Shown here piece by piece: positions 43,457-52,572 of a stretch of DNA of 64,000 nt (position 1 is the first letter of the stretch; every line of letters begins with the position of its first letter). Source of the DNA: Thermococcus celericrescens (GTDB taxonomy: Archaea > Methanobacteriota_B > Thermococci > Thermococcales > Thermococcaceae); NCBI RefSeq assembly GCF_001484195.1, contig NZ_LLYW01000035.1:59678-123677 (forward strand). Direction: 5' to 3'. The notes beneath the pieces are model-generated. The model had not been told where the DNA came from, did no database searches, and saw only the letters and a program-made list of their open reading frames with translations. The position numbers and the translations under genes were made by a program.

Positions 43457-44179
43457 ATGCTCGAAAGAATCGCCATGGACTTGGCAGTGGTCGCTGGGCT
43501 GGGCCTCGGCTCGTACCGATTCAAGGCCCTCGACGCAAAGGGTGCCGTCGCAGCGGCGGCGCTGGGGCTTGTTGTCATAGAGCTCGGCGGGATTTATCCG
43601 TTCCTGGCCATGGTAGCCTTCGTTGTCATCGGCGTTCTTGCAACCAAGTACCGGTTTATGGAGAAGGTCAGACTCGGCACGGCCCAGAGCAGAAACGGAG
43701 TCCGGAGCTGGGGCAACGTCCTTGGAAACGGGCTCGCTGCCGCCATCTTCCTAGTCTTCGAGCAGCTGTCCCATATGGATGTCTTCTGGGCGGCGACGTT
43801 CGCGGCCATTGCAACCGCAAACGGGGATACCCTTGCCAGCGAGCTCGGAAAGGTTTTCGGGAGGAGCCCGAAACTGATAACCAACTTTAAACCCGCCAGG
43901 CCAGGAACCAATGGCGCCGTGTCATGGGCAGGAGAGCTCTTTGCCCTTGCCGGAGCGCTGGCGATAGCACCCTTTGCCCTCCCCCTGACCGCGGAGAAGG
44001 GCCTCATGCTCCTCGCGGTGACTCTGGGCGGCTTCATCGGGGTCAATCTGGACAGCCTCATAGGCGCCACCCTGGAGAACGAGGGCATCACCAACAACAA
44101 CTCCACCAATTTCCTGGCCTCACTCCTGGGCGGCTTCGTGGGCGCTGGCCTGTTCTACATCCTCAACGGAGGGGCGTGA
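43457..44179 (+). CDS. DUF92 family membrane protein (phytol/polyprenol kinase-like)
   Basis: 240 residues with about six helices. The DUF92/TIGR00297 signature is visible as LGTAQSRNGVRSWGNVLGNGLAAAIFLVFE, ATANGDTLASELGKVFGRSPKLITNFKPARPGTNGAVSWAGE and GGFIGVNLDSLIGATLENEGITNNNSTNFLASLLGG. Plant VTE6 in this family phosphorylates phytyl phosphate with CTP; an isoprenoid-phosphate kinase role is plausible but unproven in archaea. ATG 43457 follows AAGGTGG; the GTG at 43448 is part of that site. Confidence 0.85.
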   Translation: MLERIAMDLAVVAGLGLGSYRFKALDAKGAVAAAALGLVVIELGGIYPFLAMVAFVVIGVLATKYRFMEKVRLGTAQSRNGVRSWGNVLGNGLAAAIFLVFEQLSHMDVFWAATFAAIATANGDTLASELGKVFGRSPKLITNFKPARPGTNGAVSWAGELFALAGALAIAPFALPLTAEKGLMLLAVTLGGFIGVNLDSLIGATLENEGITNNNSTNFLASLLGGFVGAGLFYILNGGA

Positions 44180-44209
44180 GATTTTAAAACCTCAAAGGGA
44201 ATCCCCCTC

Positions 44210-44268
44210 GGCGGATGATGACTACGGCGGATTCCCGAGCGGTGAGGACGACCTTAGGGTCTGACGCC
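44210..44268 (+). ncRNA. C/D box sRNA
   Basis: Terminal stem GGCG (44210-44213) with CGCC (44265-44268). Box C ATGATGA (44215-44221), 13-nt guide (44222-44234), box D' CCGA (44235-44238), 3-nt spacer, box C' GTGAGGA (44242-44248), 12-nt guide (44249-44260), box D CTGA (44261-44264). It lies in the 142-bp gap between convergent genes. The D guide contains ACCTTAGG, whose complement CCTAAGGT occurs in the conserved domain IV region of 23S rRNA; this is a hint only. Confidence 0.85.
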
Positions 44269-44321
44269 GTTTGCATAACGTGCAATTCCATAACTGAAGA
44301 ATTAAAGAGAGGTTCGGTGGG

Positions 44322-45392
44322 TTAATCGGAAACCGCCTCCCCCTTTGCCTCCCGCTTCCCTGTGTATTCCTCGTAAACCTCCCAGAGGGACACGAGTGCG
44401 GCTGGAATGCCGTGCTCGGTGGCAAAGGTCATGTACGGGGCAAGGTCGATCACGTAATCCGCGAACCTGAAGAGGCCCCTCGGAATCCCTTCTCGGGAGC
44501 CTATGAACACCACGACCTCCTTCGCATGGAACATGTCGCGCGCAAGCCTCTCTCCAACCTGTGCCACGGTTGGGCCCTTGGGGTCCGTTATTATGAGGAG
44601 CCTTTTGTCCCTCCTTTTGTCGCGAACTACCTGATAAAGGTCCCACACGCTGACGGGAACCTTCTCAACCTTCCATGGATAGCTCTCACGCTGTATTCTG
44701 TGCCTGCTCTCCTGACCAACCCTGACCCCCTTGATGAACTCGGCCAGCTCAAGGGCATCCATCTTCCCCTTCGGGGCTATTATGAGCTCCTTCACCTCGA
44801 AGGCCTGGGCGGCCCTTCCGATCTTCTCCCCAAAGGAGCGGCAGACCTTGTAGCCTCCCCAGTACGGCATCTGGACCACCGTGACCTTGCGGAAGAGCTC
44901 CCTGGCGTCCCTCTTGTCCGGAGTGAACTTCCTGAACTCCTCGCCCGGAAGAACCGAAACGTATGCCCTGTCTCCGATTATCTCAACCTGAACAACCTTG
45001 TCCGGCCAGCTGAGGTTCACGTCGGCGCCCGTGAGCTCGCGCACCTTCGCCCCGAGCTCCCTGTTGACGTCGATGCTTGAGAACCCGTGCTTTCCGCGCC
45101 TCTTTGTCTTCACTGCGAAGGTCTCGTTTTCCCCTATGAGAGGGGCCACCTTCTCAGCGATTTCAACGATCCTCTCAAGCTCGGCCGGAACCTCCGCGAG
45201 AACGGGAATGATCCTCTCGATCTCGGGGATGCCGAGCATCACCTCGCCCGCGTTCTCGTCCCCAGTCTCCACGATGACGAGTCCGTAATAGCCCATCGGA
45301 GAGATCCAGACCTCGGCGTCCGGGAGCGCCTCCCCGATGTAATTGGCCGCAACGCCCTCCATACCCTTCTGGGTCTTCACGAGAAACTTCAC
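44322..45392 (-). CDS. THUMP-domain SPOUT-class RNA methyltransferase (predicted)
   Basis: 356 residues. The N-terminal half is THUMP-like (VKFLVKTQKGMEGVAANYIGEAL..., then ETFAVKTKRRGKHGFSSIDVNRELGAKVRELTGADVNLSWPDKVVQVEIIGDRAYVSVLPGEEFRKF). The C-terminal half (about 180-356) resembles an alpha/beta knot (LLIITDPKGPTVAQVGERLARDMFHAKEVVVFIGSREGIPRGLFRFADYVIDLAPYMTFATEHGIPAALVSLWEVY), where FIGSREGIP is the SAM-loop candidate. It most likely methylates tRNA or rRNA; the target is unknown. GTG 45392 after GGGTGAGGGT fits the N-terminal strand better than the longer frame. Confidence 0.78.
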   Translation of the reverse strand: MKFLVKTQKGMEGVAANYIGEALPDAEVWISPMGYYGLVIVETGDENAGEVMLGIPEIERIIPVLAEVPAELERIVEIAEKVAPLIGENETFAVKTKRRGKHGFSSIDVNRELGAKVRELTGADVNLSWPDKVVQVEIIGDRAYVSVLPGEEFRKFTPDKRDARELFRKVTVVQMPYWGGYKVCRSFGEKIGRAAQAFEVKELIIAPKGKMDALELAEFIKGVRVGQESRHRIQRESYPWKVEKVPVSVWDLYQVVRDKRRDKRLLIITDPKGPTVAQVGERLARDMFHAKEVVVFIGSREGIPRGLFRFADYVIDLAPYMTFATEHGIPAALVSLWEVYEEYTGKREAKGEAVSD

Positions 45393-45479
45393 ACCCTCAC
45401 CCCCAGAAAACACTCGCGGGGGTATTTAAAAGCATGTGGGAAGCAGCAGAAGATTGGAGAATAGAGAATTGAGAGGCCC

Positions 45480-46082
45480 TCAGGCCTCCGGCTCGGCGAG
45501 AACCTTGATCTTCCTGATCTCGGCCCTCTTGATCGGGTAGATCTTCCTGGCTTCCTTGGCCATCTCAGCGGCCATCTTGCCGCTGACAGCCTCGAGAACG
45601 AAGTCCCTGTAGTTAAGCTCCTCGGCCTTCTTGTAGATGATGTCCCTGATGATCTCCCTTATGGCCCTCTCCTGGCTGGTCTGAATCCTGCGGTAGGCGA
45701 TGACCATGCCCATGACGCGGAGCTTGTAGCCGTCCTTGGTGGTGACGTTGTAGATACCATCAACGCGGGTGGTTCTCCTCCTGACGAGGCTCCTTATGTA
45801 GCTCCTCGAGAGGGTGTGGCCCTTGAACTTGGTGTAGGCGTTCTGGCCCTTGACGTCGTAGACCTGGAAGTAGAGCTTGACCTGGCCCTTGGTGAAGTCG
45901 CCGGTGAGGTCCTTGAGGGTGGTCTCGATGACCCTTCCTATGACCTTCTCCGGCTCGTCGGCCGGGGTAAGGCCTATCTCCTTGCTTCCGAAGAAGTCTG
46001 GAGCGTAAACTATATACCACTCCTTGCTCTTCCACTTATCCTTGGTAGCGGCAGCCTTCTTCCTTGGGTTACCCTTTGCCAT
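45480..46082 (-). CDS. rps3ae: 30S ribosomal protein eS1 (S3Ae)
   Basis: 200 residues. Signature: [93 protein letters not shown] and [12 protein letters not shown]. It is the archaeal/eukaryotic eS1 protein at the mRNA exit of the small subunit. It follows the pcc1 gene by 15 bp in the run uS15-GAN-Pcc1-eS1, the order typical of Thermococcales. Confidence 0.97.
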   Translation of the reverse strand: MAKGNPRKKAAATKDKWKSKEWYIVYAPDFFGSKEIGLTPADEPEKVIGRVIETTLKDLTGDFTKGQVKLYFQVYDVKGQNAYTKFKGHTLSRSYIRSLVRRRTTRVDGIYNVTTKDGYKLRVMGMVIAYRRIQTSQERAIREIIRDIIYKKAEELNYRDFVLEAVSGKMAAEMAKEARKIYPIKRAEIRKIKVLAEPEA

Positions 46083-46097
46083 CTTAACACCTCCACT

Positions 46098-46358
46098 TCA
46101 CACCTTTTCGGTCACATCTTCGGCGATTTTGATTGAAAACACCAAATCGTCCAGCGCTTTGATGAGTGTTTCAATCTCACCCGAGTATTTAACCTTTGTT
46201 ATGACGTCCCCATTTTCCCATCGGGTCAGCACATTTAAACTTTTCTTTAGGCTTTCCGGAATGCTGGCGTTGTCCACTTCGAGGGACCGGGCTATGGCCT
46301 CGGCCCTCCTCGGGTCGCCGTAGTGCCAGACCATCTCCACCCTGGCCTCAACCCTCAC
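46098..46358 (-). CDS. pcc1: KEOPS complex subunit Pcc1
   Basis: 86 residues. [80 protein letters not shown] shows the Pcc1 beta-alpha-beta pattern with the LxVDN start and LxxxLDDLL helix. It is the dimerisation hub of KEOPS (t6A37 tRNA synthesis). GTG 46358 with GGAGGGAAAAT upstream gives the usual short N-terminus; the frame beyond it lies in the GAN gene. Confidence 0.93.
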   Translation of the reverse strand: MRVEARVEMVWHYGDPRRAEAIARSLEVDNASIPESLKKSLNVLTRWENGDVITKVKYSGEIETLIKALDDLVFSIKIAEDVTEKV

Positions 46359-47778
46359 TGGATTTTCCCTCCAGGAGCTGCCTTCCAAGGGCCTCGTTGA
46401 AGAGCCTGATGAACTCCTCGATCCTGTCCCTCGGGAAGCGGATTCCAGCGGCTATCGCATGCCCTCCGCCCTCTCCGCCGAGCTTCTCCGCGACCTCACG
46501 CAGTGCATCGCCGAGGTGGTATCCCTTTTCAAGGGCCCTCTCCGTGGTTCTTGCGGATCCCTTCACGAGGCTCTCGTCCTCGTCGCTGTCGGCCAGCACT
46601 ACGACCGGCTTCTCGGGGTCAACCAGCCCGGCGTTTATCGCTATGTTGGCGGCGATGCCGACGAGAGTGTCCCGGATGCTCCTGCCTGCGTAGAAGACGT
46701 AGGCGTGCTCTCCCTCGTCCGCCATGCTCCAGTTCTGGATTATGAACTTCCTGGCCTCTATCTGTTCCCGCTTGTAATCGTCAAGCATCTTCCTGGCGCG
46801 CCTGTAGGCGTCCTCGTCCCCGAGGCAGATGGCAACGCCGAGCGTTCCAGCGTTCAAGCGACCGGTGGCGTTGAGGAGCGTGGCGAACTCCCTCGCCTCG
46901 TGCCTCGGGTCGCCCTCCGGGTAGAGCGGGCTTACCACCACGTCCCCAATGAGCCGGTCTATGGCCTCTTTAGGGGCGCCGTGTTTGATGAGGTGTATCA
47001 CCAGTGCATCGTGAAGCTTCCGCTTCTCCTCCTCGCGGAGCTGCCAGTACTTCACCTCCGGGTCGAAGCCCTTGGCGCGGAGCCACTCTATGGCCTTCCG
47101 CTCATCGCCAGTTACCTCTGGAATCTCCGGGTTGGTGGAGTAGGCCAGCATCTGGCGTAGGGGCCGGCTTTCGCGTCCGAAGAGGCGAAGTTCCTTCCGG
47201 ACCTCCAGGATGCCGAGATCCTTTCCGTCATCTATGATGTCCGTGTTCATGCCGTGGAACGTGCCGTCTATCTCCTGCATGTCGCCGACGGCACCGACGA
47301 GGGCGATATAGGCCAGATCACGATTCTTCTCGTTCATCTCCCTGGCGACGAAGTAGGAAACACCTGAACCGCTGAGATCGCGGACGCTGTTGGCGCCAAA
47401 GGGGACTGGGTTAACGAGAACGTGGGACTCCGTGGAGAACCCGTCCCTCTCGGGCGGATGGTGGTCTGCAACAACGACCGTGGCGCCTTCAAGGTACTTC
47501 TCGATGAGACCCATCGAGCCGCTCCCCAGGTCGCTGAAGACGTATATCCTGTGCTTTTCAGCGGCCAGGTCCTTGATGAGTTCCTCGCTTACCTGTTTGA
47601 CGATGCTGAGCTGGAAGGTCCCGCCCTCGCGCGCCACCGCCCTGGCCAGGATCGCCCCGGCGGTTATGCCGTCCGCGTCGCGGTGGGAGACTATGCGGAT
47701 GGTGTGCCCTAACTCAATGTGCATTCTGATCAGTTCGGCGCCTTCCCTGGCCCGCTCCAAAAACGCCCCTCTATCCAC
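46348..47778 (-). CDS. GAN-type DHH-family single-strand exonuclease (RecJ-like)
   Basis: 476 residues. DHH domain with [29 protein letters not shown] and [10 protein letters not shown], and the C-terminal DHHA1 motif [16 protein letters not shown]. This is the GINS-associated nuclease (archaeal Cdc45/RecJ homologue) that joins the CMG-like replicative helicase in Thermococcus; the genomic position beside uS15, Pcc1 and eS1 matches that gene in T. kodakarensis. Retained catalytic Asp/His residues indicate an active 5'-3' nuclease. The stop overlaps the Pcc1 start. Confidence 0.92.
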   Translation of the reverse strand: MDRGAFLERAREGAELIRMHIELGHTIRIVSHRDADGITAGAILARAVAREGGTFQLSIVKQVSEELIKDLAAEKHRIYVFSDLGSGSMGLIEKYLEGATVVVADHHPPERDGFSTESHVLVNPVPFGANSVRDLSGSGVSYFVAREMNEKNRDLAYIALVGAVGDMQEIDGTFHGMNTDIIDDGKDLGILEVRKELRLFGRESRPLRQMLAYSTNPEIPEVTGDERKAIEWLRAKGFDPEVKYWQLREEEKRKLHDALVIHLIKHGAPKEAIDRLIGDVVVSPLYPEGDPRHEAREFATLLNATGRLNAGTLGVAICLGDEDAYRRARKMLDDYKREQIEARKFIIQNWSMADEGEHAYVFYAGRSIRDTLVGIAANIAINAGLVDPEKPVVVLADSDEDESLVKGSARTTERALEKGYHLGDALREVAEKLGGEGGGHAIAAGIRFPRDRIEEFIRLFNEALGRQLLEGKSSEG

Positions 47779-47818
47779 GGCAGGTTCACCACCGCAGGTT
47801 TAAGAAGAAGGAAAGGGA

Positions 47819-48274
47819 TCAGCGGACCAGGAGCTTGGCCTGCTCCGGATCGTAGCGCCACTTGGCCGGAAGCTTGCCGGTCCTGCGGTAGTACTTGACG
47901 AGGCGCCTAATCTTGCTCTCGGTGAGCTGGAGACCGCGCCTTGAGTGCTTGTCCTTCGGGTGCATCTCGAGGTGCTTCCTGAGCTTGACGGCCTTCCTGA
48001 TGAGAGCCATGAGATCCTCCGGGATGTTCGGCGCGAGGCCGTTCTCCTCAAGGATCTTGGTTATCTTCTTGCCGGTGACGAGCTTGACGCTCGGGATTCC
48101 GTACTGGTCCCTGAGGATGGTTCCTATCATGGCAGCGCTGTAGCCTTCCTTCCTGAGCTTAACAACGAGCCCCTCAACCTCCTCCGCCGTGTACTCCACC
48201 CAGGTCGGCGGAGCGGTCCTCGGTGGCCTCTTTGAACCTGACTTTCCTCTCTTTCTCGCGTGTATCCTTGCCAT
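47819..48274 (-). CDS. rps15: 30S ribosomal protein uS15
   Basis: 151 residues: [136 protein letters not shown], the archaeal S15p/S13e form. The start is set by the invariant MARxHAxxRG N-terminus (ATG 48274, GGGAGGTG upstream). The promoter at 48340-48353 lies within the 3' part of the homing-endonuclease-like frame. Confidence 0.97.
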   Translation of the reverse strand: MARIHARKRGKSGSKRPPRTAPPTWVEYTAEEVEGLVVKLRKEGYSAAMIGTILRDQYGIPSVKLVTGKKITKILEENGLAPNIPEDLMALIRKAVKLRKHLEMHPKDKHSRRGLQLTESKIRRLVKYYRRTGKLPAKWRYDPEQAKLLVR

Positions 48275-49042
48275 ACACAACACCTCCCGGTGACGGCCAG
48301 CTCCCGCCAGCCGCCCCTTCGCGTTGGGAATTGAGGGGAGGTTTAAAAAGGTTTGCCCTTGGGACGTATCCCCTGCTTCCCCTCCCGTACTCCTCATGCC
48401 ATAGCCTTACGGCCTTCCCGTTTGGATAATGGAGTTTTAATTCAATCGCCCGCCTGAGTTTTGCTTCTTTTCTCCATGCAGTGAAGCCAATCTCCCTGGC
48501 AAACCACATGACGTCACCAAAGCGGGAAATCCATAAGATGAACATATCAACGTTTGACGAGTACTCCTCACCGCGGATAACGACCCTATGCCCCTTTGAA
48601 TACAGTTTGGATATTTCGGAACGTATTCCAAGTGTTTCCAATAGCTTTCTAACGAACTCCAAAACCATCAGATCAGAGTTGACCGCGGCAACCCGCACTG
48701 TAAAGGTCTTTCCGGCGGATATTGCCGGGAACCCCTCACTGTCAAAGAAACCCCTAAGGAATTCAGTCGGATATTCGCCGGCCAGAGAAAGCAGCCTCTC
48801 CCGAGGGCCACTCAGGAGCTGAAATAGGGCCTTATTGCTCCCTTCCACGTAAAATCTATCCACGCGGGTTGAGTCCCTTTCAAATCCCATCGCGGCCCTA
48901 ACCCCAAGTTTTTCTAAAGCGTTCGCAAACTCTTCCGCAAATTCCCGGTCAATGACCTTAAGTTTAACTACGTATCGCCCGTTGCCCTTCATGTGGATGC
49001 TACCATCTCCCAGGTAAACACCGATTATGTAGGAAAGTTCGG
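48174..49042 (-). pseudogene. LAGLIDADG homing-endonuclease-like gene, 3' part
   Basis: Residues from PELSYIIGVYLGDGSIH contain the first LAGLIDADG helix (ELSYIIGVYLGDG), and EFLRGFFDSEGFPAIS is the second. A DNA-contacting middle (VVIRGEEYSSNVDMFILWISRFGDVMWFAREIGFTAWRKEAKLRRAIELK) follows. The apparent ATG at 49050-49052 is contributed by the IS607 left end. The real 5' part lies at 50897-51107, and joining 50897 to 49042 gives ISTEPS-ELSYIIG in frame. At the 3' end the frame runs through the rps15 promoter and 101 bp into rps15 out of frame, so the native C-terminus is probably lost or read through. Confidence 0.78.
48340..48353 (-). promoter_or_regulatory. rps15 TATA region
   Basis: AACCTTTTTAAACC on the minus strand, 66-79 bp upstream of the uS15 ATG, with a C/G-rich block downstream where transcription would start. 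It is inside the extended endonuclease-like frame, where the same bases encode Leu-Phe-Lys-Pro. Confidence 0.55.
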
Positions 49043-49115
49043 GCTGTTTCATAAATAGTTAAGAGCGTAAAGTTTAAATATTTTTGAGTCATTATTTGTT
49101 TTGGTGAAGTTCACT

Positions 49116-49724
49116 ATGAAGCTTTATCGGACAGGAAAAGCCTCAGAACTCTTAGGCATCAGCAAACCAACACTCTTAAGGAAAATCAAGACAGGTGAGA
49201 TTAAGGCCTACAAAATAGGCAGAGAATATCGCATTCCAGAAAGCGAAATAAAGAGACTTCTTGAGGGCAAAATCCCCGATAAAGTCGTCATTTACGCCAG
49301 AGTCTCAAGCAGAGACCAGAAAGAAGACCTTGAGAGGCAGGTCGAATACCTTAAGAACTACTGCTCTGCCAAAGGCTATCAAGTGGCTAAAATCCTCACC
49401 GACATCTCATCAGGCTTGAACGAGAACAGAAAAGGCCTAAAACAACTCTTCAAACTCGTGGAAAGCGGAGAAATAACCAAAGTCGTGATAACCTACAAGG
49501 ACAGGCTCACCCGCTTCGGCTTCAAATACCTCGAACAATACTTCAACTCTCACGGTGTCGAAATTGAAGTAATCTTTGACGATGAAGAGAAAACACCAGA
49601 GAAAGAACTCGTCGAGGATTTGTTAGCCATCGTAACTTCCTTCGCTGGAAAGCTTTATGGTATGCGTTCTCACAAGAAAAAACGTCTCATTGAGGCGGTA
49701 AAGAATGCCCTCAGAGACGATTAA
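49116..49724 (+). CDS. tnpA: IS607-type serine recombinase
   Basis: 202 residues. N-terminal MerR-like HTH (KLYRTGKASELLGISKPTLLRKIKTGEIKAYKIGREYRIPESEIKRLLEG) and C-terminal small serine recombinase domain, with nucleophile Ser in YARVSSRDQKEDLERQVEYL and YKDRLTRFGFKYLEQYF. That order (DNA-binding domain first) is specific to IS607. ATG 49116 has GGTGA at 49103-49107; TTG 49101 is an alternative. It overlaps tnpB by 20 bp. Confidence 0.93.
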   Translation: MKLYRTGKASELLGISKPTLLRKIKTGEIKAYKIGREYRIPESEIKRLLEGKIPDKVVIYARVSSRDQKEDLERQVEYLKNYCSAKGYQVAKILTDISSGLNENRKGLKQLFKLVESGEITKVVITYKDRLTRFGFKYLEQYFNSHGVEIEVIFDDEEKTPEKELVEDLLAIVTSFAGKLYGMRSHKKKRLIEAVKNALRDD

Positions 49725-50886
49725 GCTAACCGCCAAGTTCAAGCTCAAAAACCCGCCAGAGGAATTAAACGACCTCTTCTCCACCTATCGGGAGATTGTG
49801 AACTACCTAATCTCTTACGCTTTTGAGAACAACATTACGAGCTTTTACAGGCTCAAAAAAGAAACATACAAGAGCCTTCGAAAGGAGTATCCAAAACTAC
49901 CGAGTCATTACCACTACACGGCCACTCAAATGGCGACAATGATTTACAGGAGCTTTCGGAAGAGAAAGAAGAAGGGGAAAGCCAGTGGAAGGCCAGTATT
50001 CAAGAAAGAAGTCATAATGCTCGATGACCACATCTTCAAGCTCGACCTAGGGGCTGGAATAATCAAACTCTCAACTCCTAGCGGGAGGATTGTTTTGGAG
50101 TTTTATCCTGCAAAATACCACGAGAAGTTTAAGGAGTGGAAAGTTGGCCAAGCGTGGTTGGTTAGAACGCCGAAAGGAGTTTTAATTAACGTTGTATTCT
50201 CCAGAGAGGTTGACGTGGGAGAGCCTAAAACTTTTGTTGGCGTGGACTTGAACGAGAACAACGTTACGCTGAGCCTTCCAAACGGCGAGTTTGTCCAGAT
50301 AATCACTCACGAGCGGGAGTTAAGGACTGGTTACTTCTTAAAGCGGAGGAAAATCCAAAGGAAGCTTAGAACGGGAAAGAGGCGGAAAGAACTTCTCGAA
50401 AAGTATGGGCAAAGAGAAAGGAACAGGCTAAACGATTTGTATCATAAATTGGCTAATAAGATTGTTGAATTAGCCGAGAAATACGGTGGTATCGCTCTGG
50501 AGGACTTAACCGAAATCAGGGATTCGATTAGGTATTCGGCTGAGATGAATGGCCGGCTTCACCGCTGGAGTTTTAGGAAACTCCAGTCAATAATCGAATA
50601 CAAGGCTAAGCTAAAGGGAATAAAAGTTGTTTTCGTTAATCCTGCTTTCACGTCCTCCCTGTGTCCGGTATGTGGGGAGAAATTAAGCCCGAAGGGACAC
50701 AGGGTTTTAAAGTGTCCGAACTGTGGTTTTGAGGCCGATAGGGACGTTATCGGCTCTTGGAATATTAGTTTGAGAGCCTTGAAGATGTGGGGAGTTTCCG
50801 TTCCCCCCGAAAGCCCCACGATGAAGGCGGGAGTGGGGAAGGTCAGCCGTAATGATGCTTACGAACTTTACAAAAGTTACGGCTGA
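49705..50886 (+). CDS. tnpB: TnpB RNA-guided nuclease of the IS607 element
   Basis: 393 residues with the full RuvC triad: Asp in FVGVDLNENNVTL, Glu in IALEDLTEIRDS and Asp in GFEADRDVIGSWNI. The zinc finger is complete (CPVCGEKLSPKGHRVLKCPNC). The guide (omega) RNA would be expected to cover the tnpB 3' end and the element's right end near 50896, though here only about 10 bp follow the stop. It differs strongly from the IS605-type TnpBs elsewhere in the window. Confidence 0.93.
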   Translation: MPSETIKLTAKFKLKNPPEELNDLFSTYREIVNYLISYAFENNITSFYRLKKETYKSLRKEYPKLPSHYHYTATQMATMIYRSFRKRKKKGKASGRPVFKKEVIMLDDHIFKLDLGAGIIKLSTPSGRIVLEFYPAKYHEKFKEWKVGQAWLVRTPKGVLINVVFSREVDVGEPKTFVGVDLNENNVTLSLPNGEFVQIITHERELRTGYFLKRRKIQRKLRTGKRRKELLEKYGQRERNRLNDLYHKLANKIVELAEKYGGIALEDLTEIRDSIRYSAEMNGRLHRWSFRKLQSIIEYKAKLKGIKVVFVNPAFTSSLCPVCGEKLSPKGHRVLKCPNCGFEADRDVIGSWNISLRALKMWGVSVPPESPTMKAGVGKVSRNDAYELYKSYG

Positions 50887-50896
50887 CCAGAACGGG

Positions 50897-51107
50897 AGGG
50901 TTCCGTGGAAATGGCTCTGATTCTGTTAAACGGGCTATGCGTACCTTCAGACCAACGAATCACAGTTGCCTTTGAGAGTCGGACATTGTATTCGTCAGAA
51001 ATCATCCCGACAATTCTCCCATAGCTGTGTCCCTCAGAACGCAGTGCCTTCACACGTTCTACGATCTCACGAAGTTCATCAATATGGAGGTCCTTAATTC
51101 GCCGCAT
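50897..51107 (-). pseudogene. Homing-endonuclease-like gene, 5' HTH part
   Basis: From ATG 51107: MRRIKDLHIDELREIVERVKALRSEGHSYGRIVGMISDEYNVRLSKATVIRWSEGTHSPFNRIRAISTEPS, a helix-turn-helix of the kind found at the N-terminus of free-standing Thermococcales LAGLIDADG proteins. The frame then enters the IS607 right end and stops at 50877. The partner 3' part is at 48174-49042. The frame upstream to 51209 is not needed. Confidence 0.78.
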
Positions 51108-51231
51108 GACTATCGATAGCAGTAATAACTGGGCCATAAAATATTTCGCCCTTCGATGATGTGGATTCAAGAGCCCAATGACTGAAAAGGAACACCAAGC
51201 ACCATACAAGAACAGCGATGCACAAAATAGT

Positions 51232-51309
51232 TGGTAGCGGGGGGAAGATTTGAACTTCCGACCTCCGGGTTATGAGCCCGGCGGGCACTCCTAGCTGCCC
51301 CACCCCGCT
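51232..51309 (-). tRNA. Initiator tRNA-Met (CAT)
   Basis: Cloverleaf on the minus strand: acceptor AGCGGGG (51309-51303) with CCCCGCT, discriminator A, and CCA encoded (51234-51232). The D arm is GGGC/GCCC. The anticodon stem CCGGG/CCCGG encloses CTCATAA (anticodon CAT), and the T arm is GGAAG/CTTCC with loop TTCAAAT. A1-U72 and three consecutive G-C pairs at the base of the anticodon loop are initiator hallmarks. ATTTATAAAC (51350-51341) is its TATA box. Confidence 0.96.
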
Positions 51310-51401
51310 GCGCGACCTGTTAGTTAGTGAACCGTGCAGGGTTTATAAATTTTACGGGAGGGATTTATAACCCACCCCACCCCAATCCCCCCGGTGATGT
51401 C

Positions 51402-52562
51402 ATGTACCTGACTAAGGAGGAGGAGCTGATTCTGGCGGGGGAGTACGGCTACGCCCTCCAGAAGGCGATGGAGATACTCGTCGCCCTTGGAGAAATTTAC
51501 GGTGCTGAGAGACTCATTCCGATAAAGAGCGCCCAGATTGCAGGCGTTTCCTACAAGAACATCGGCGATGCGGGGATGGAGTTCCTGAGGGACTTCGCCG
51601 ACGCCGGCGCAAAGGTTAGCGTCTATACAACCCTCAACCCCGCGGGCATAGGCGACGATGAGTTTATGGAAAAGCAGAGGGAAGTTCTCGAGCTCTACAG
51701 AAGGATGGGAATCGAGATCACCTCAACCTGCACCCCGTACTACGGCGCGAACCTTCCGAAGTTCGGCGACCACATAGCATGGAGCGAAAGCTCGGCCGTC
51801 AGCTTCGCCAACTCCATCCTGGGCGCAAGGACGAACAGAGAAGGTGGCCCCTCAAGCCTGGCCGCCGCGATAGTCGGCAAGACCCCCAACTACGGCCTCC
51901 ACCTGGACGAGAACAGGAAAGCGACGGTGGTGGTCAACGTTGACGCGGAGGTGGAAACCTTCGTTGACTACGCGGCCCTCGGCTACCACCTGGGCAGGAC
52001 GCTCGGCAACGATGTGCCCTACATCAGGGGGCTGAAACCAGAGAGAACAGAGTTCCTCAAGGAGATGGGGGCCGCGATGGCGGCGAGCGGGTCGATAGCG
52101 CTCTACCACGTGGAGGGCGAGACTCCAGAGTACCGCGCCGCAATAGCGGAGGAACTTGAGACGATAACCGTTGAAGATTCCGATATTAGGGCCGTGCGGG
52201 GGGAGTTCAGGGACGACTGGACGGACATAGACATGATCCTCATCGGCTGCCCCCACGCATCCCTTGGCGAGGTGAAGGAGATTGCGGAGCTCCTCAGGAT
52301 GCGCGGGAGGCCCCTCAGGATACCCCTGTTCATCACGGCAAGCGGCGCGGTCAAGGCTTTGGCCGATGCCCTCGGCTACACGGAGATAATAGAGCGCTAC
52401 AATGGGAGAATAATAGCGGACGTCTGCTTTGTTGTCTCCCCGATAAAGGGATGGTATTCGGGTATAGCCACCAACAGCGGAAAATCCGCGTTTTACTTCC
52501 GCTCATTCGGGTTCCATGTCCGCCTAGACGATGCAGAGAACTTGATAAGGGAGGCGCCGTGA
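51402..52562 (+). CDS. Aconitase X catalytic subunit (phosphomevalonate dehydratase large subunit)
   Basis: 386 residues, AcnX domain. SAQIAGVSYKNIGDAGMEFLRDFADAGAKVSVYTTLNPAGI, TCTPYYGANLPKFGDHIAWSESSAVSFANSILGARTNREGGPSSLAAAIVGKTPNYGLHL (Fe-S Cys and substrate loops) and IDMILIGCPHASLGEVKEIAELL are typical. In archaea this protein with the small subunit dehydrates 5-phosphomevalonate to trans-anhydromevalonate phosphate, the archaeal branch to isoprenoid lipids. ATG 51402 follows GGTGATGTC; the longer frame covers the promoter TATA (GATTTATAA, 51362-51370). The next gene starts 10 bp after the stop. Confidence 0.93.
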   Translation: MYLTKEEELILAGEYGYALQKAMEILVALGEIYGAERLIPIKSAQIAGVSYKNIGDAGMEFLRDFADAGAKVSVYTTLNPAGIGDDEFMEKQREVLELYRRMGIEITSTCTPYYGANLPKFGDHIAWSESSAVSFANSILGARTNREGGPSSLAAAIVGKTPNYGLHLDENRKATVVVNVDAEVETFVDYAALGYHLGRTLGNDVPYIRGLKPERTEFLKEMGAAMAASGSIALYHVEGETPEYRAAIAEELETITVEDSDIRAVRGEFRDDWTDIDMILIGCPHASLGEVKEIAELLRMRGRPLRIPLFITASGAVKALADALGYTEIIERYNGRIIADVCFVVSPIKGWYSGIATNSGKSAFYFRSFGFHVRLDDAENLIREAP

Positions 52563-52572
52563 GGTGGCGGGA

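Larger units (their letters stand above)
49043..50896 (+). mobile_element. IS607-family element (serine recombinase plus TnpB)
   Basis: About 1.85 kb between two CGG/GGG junctions (49040-49043 and 50893-50896). IS607 elements insert at GG dinucleotides without longer target preference, and excision at GG here restores the interrupted endonuclease-like gene. Contents are tnpA (49116-49724) and tnpB (49705-50886), both intact, so it may be mobile. TAGTTAAGAGCGTAAAGTTTAAATA at the left holds the promoter. Confidence 0.85.
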
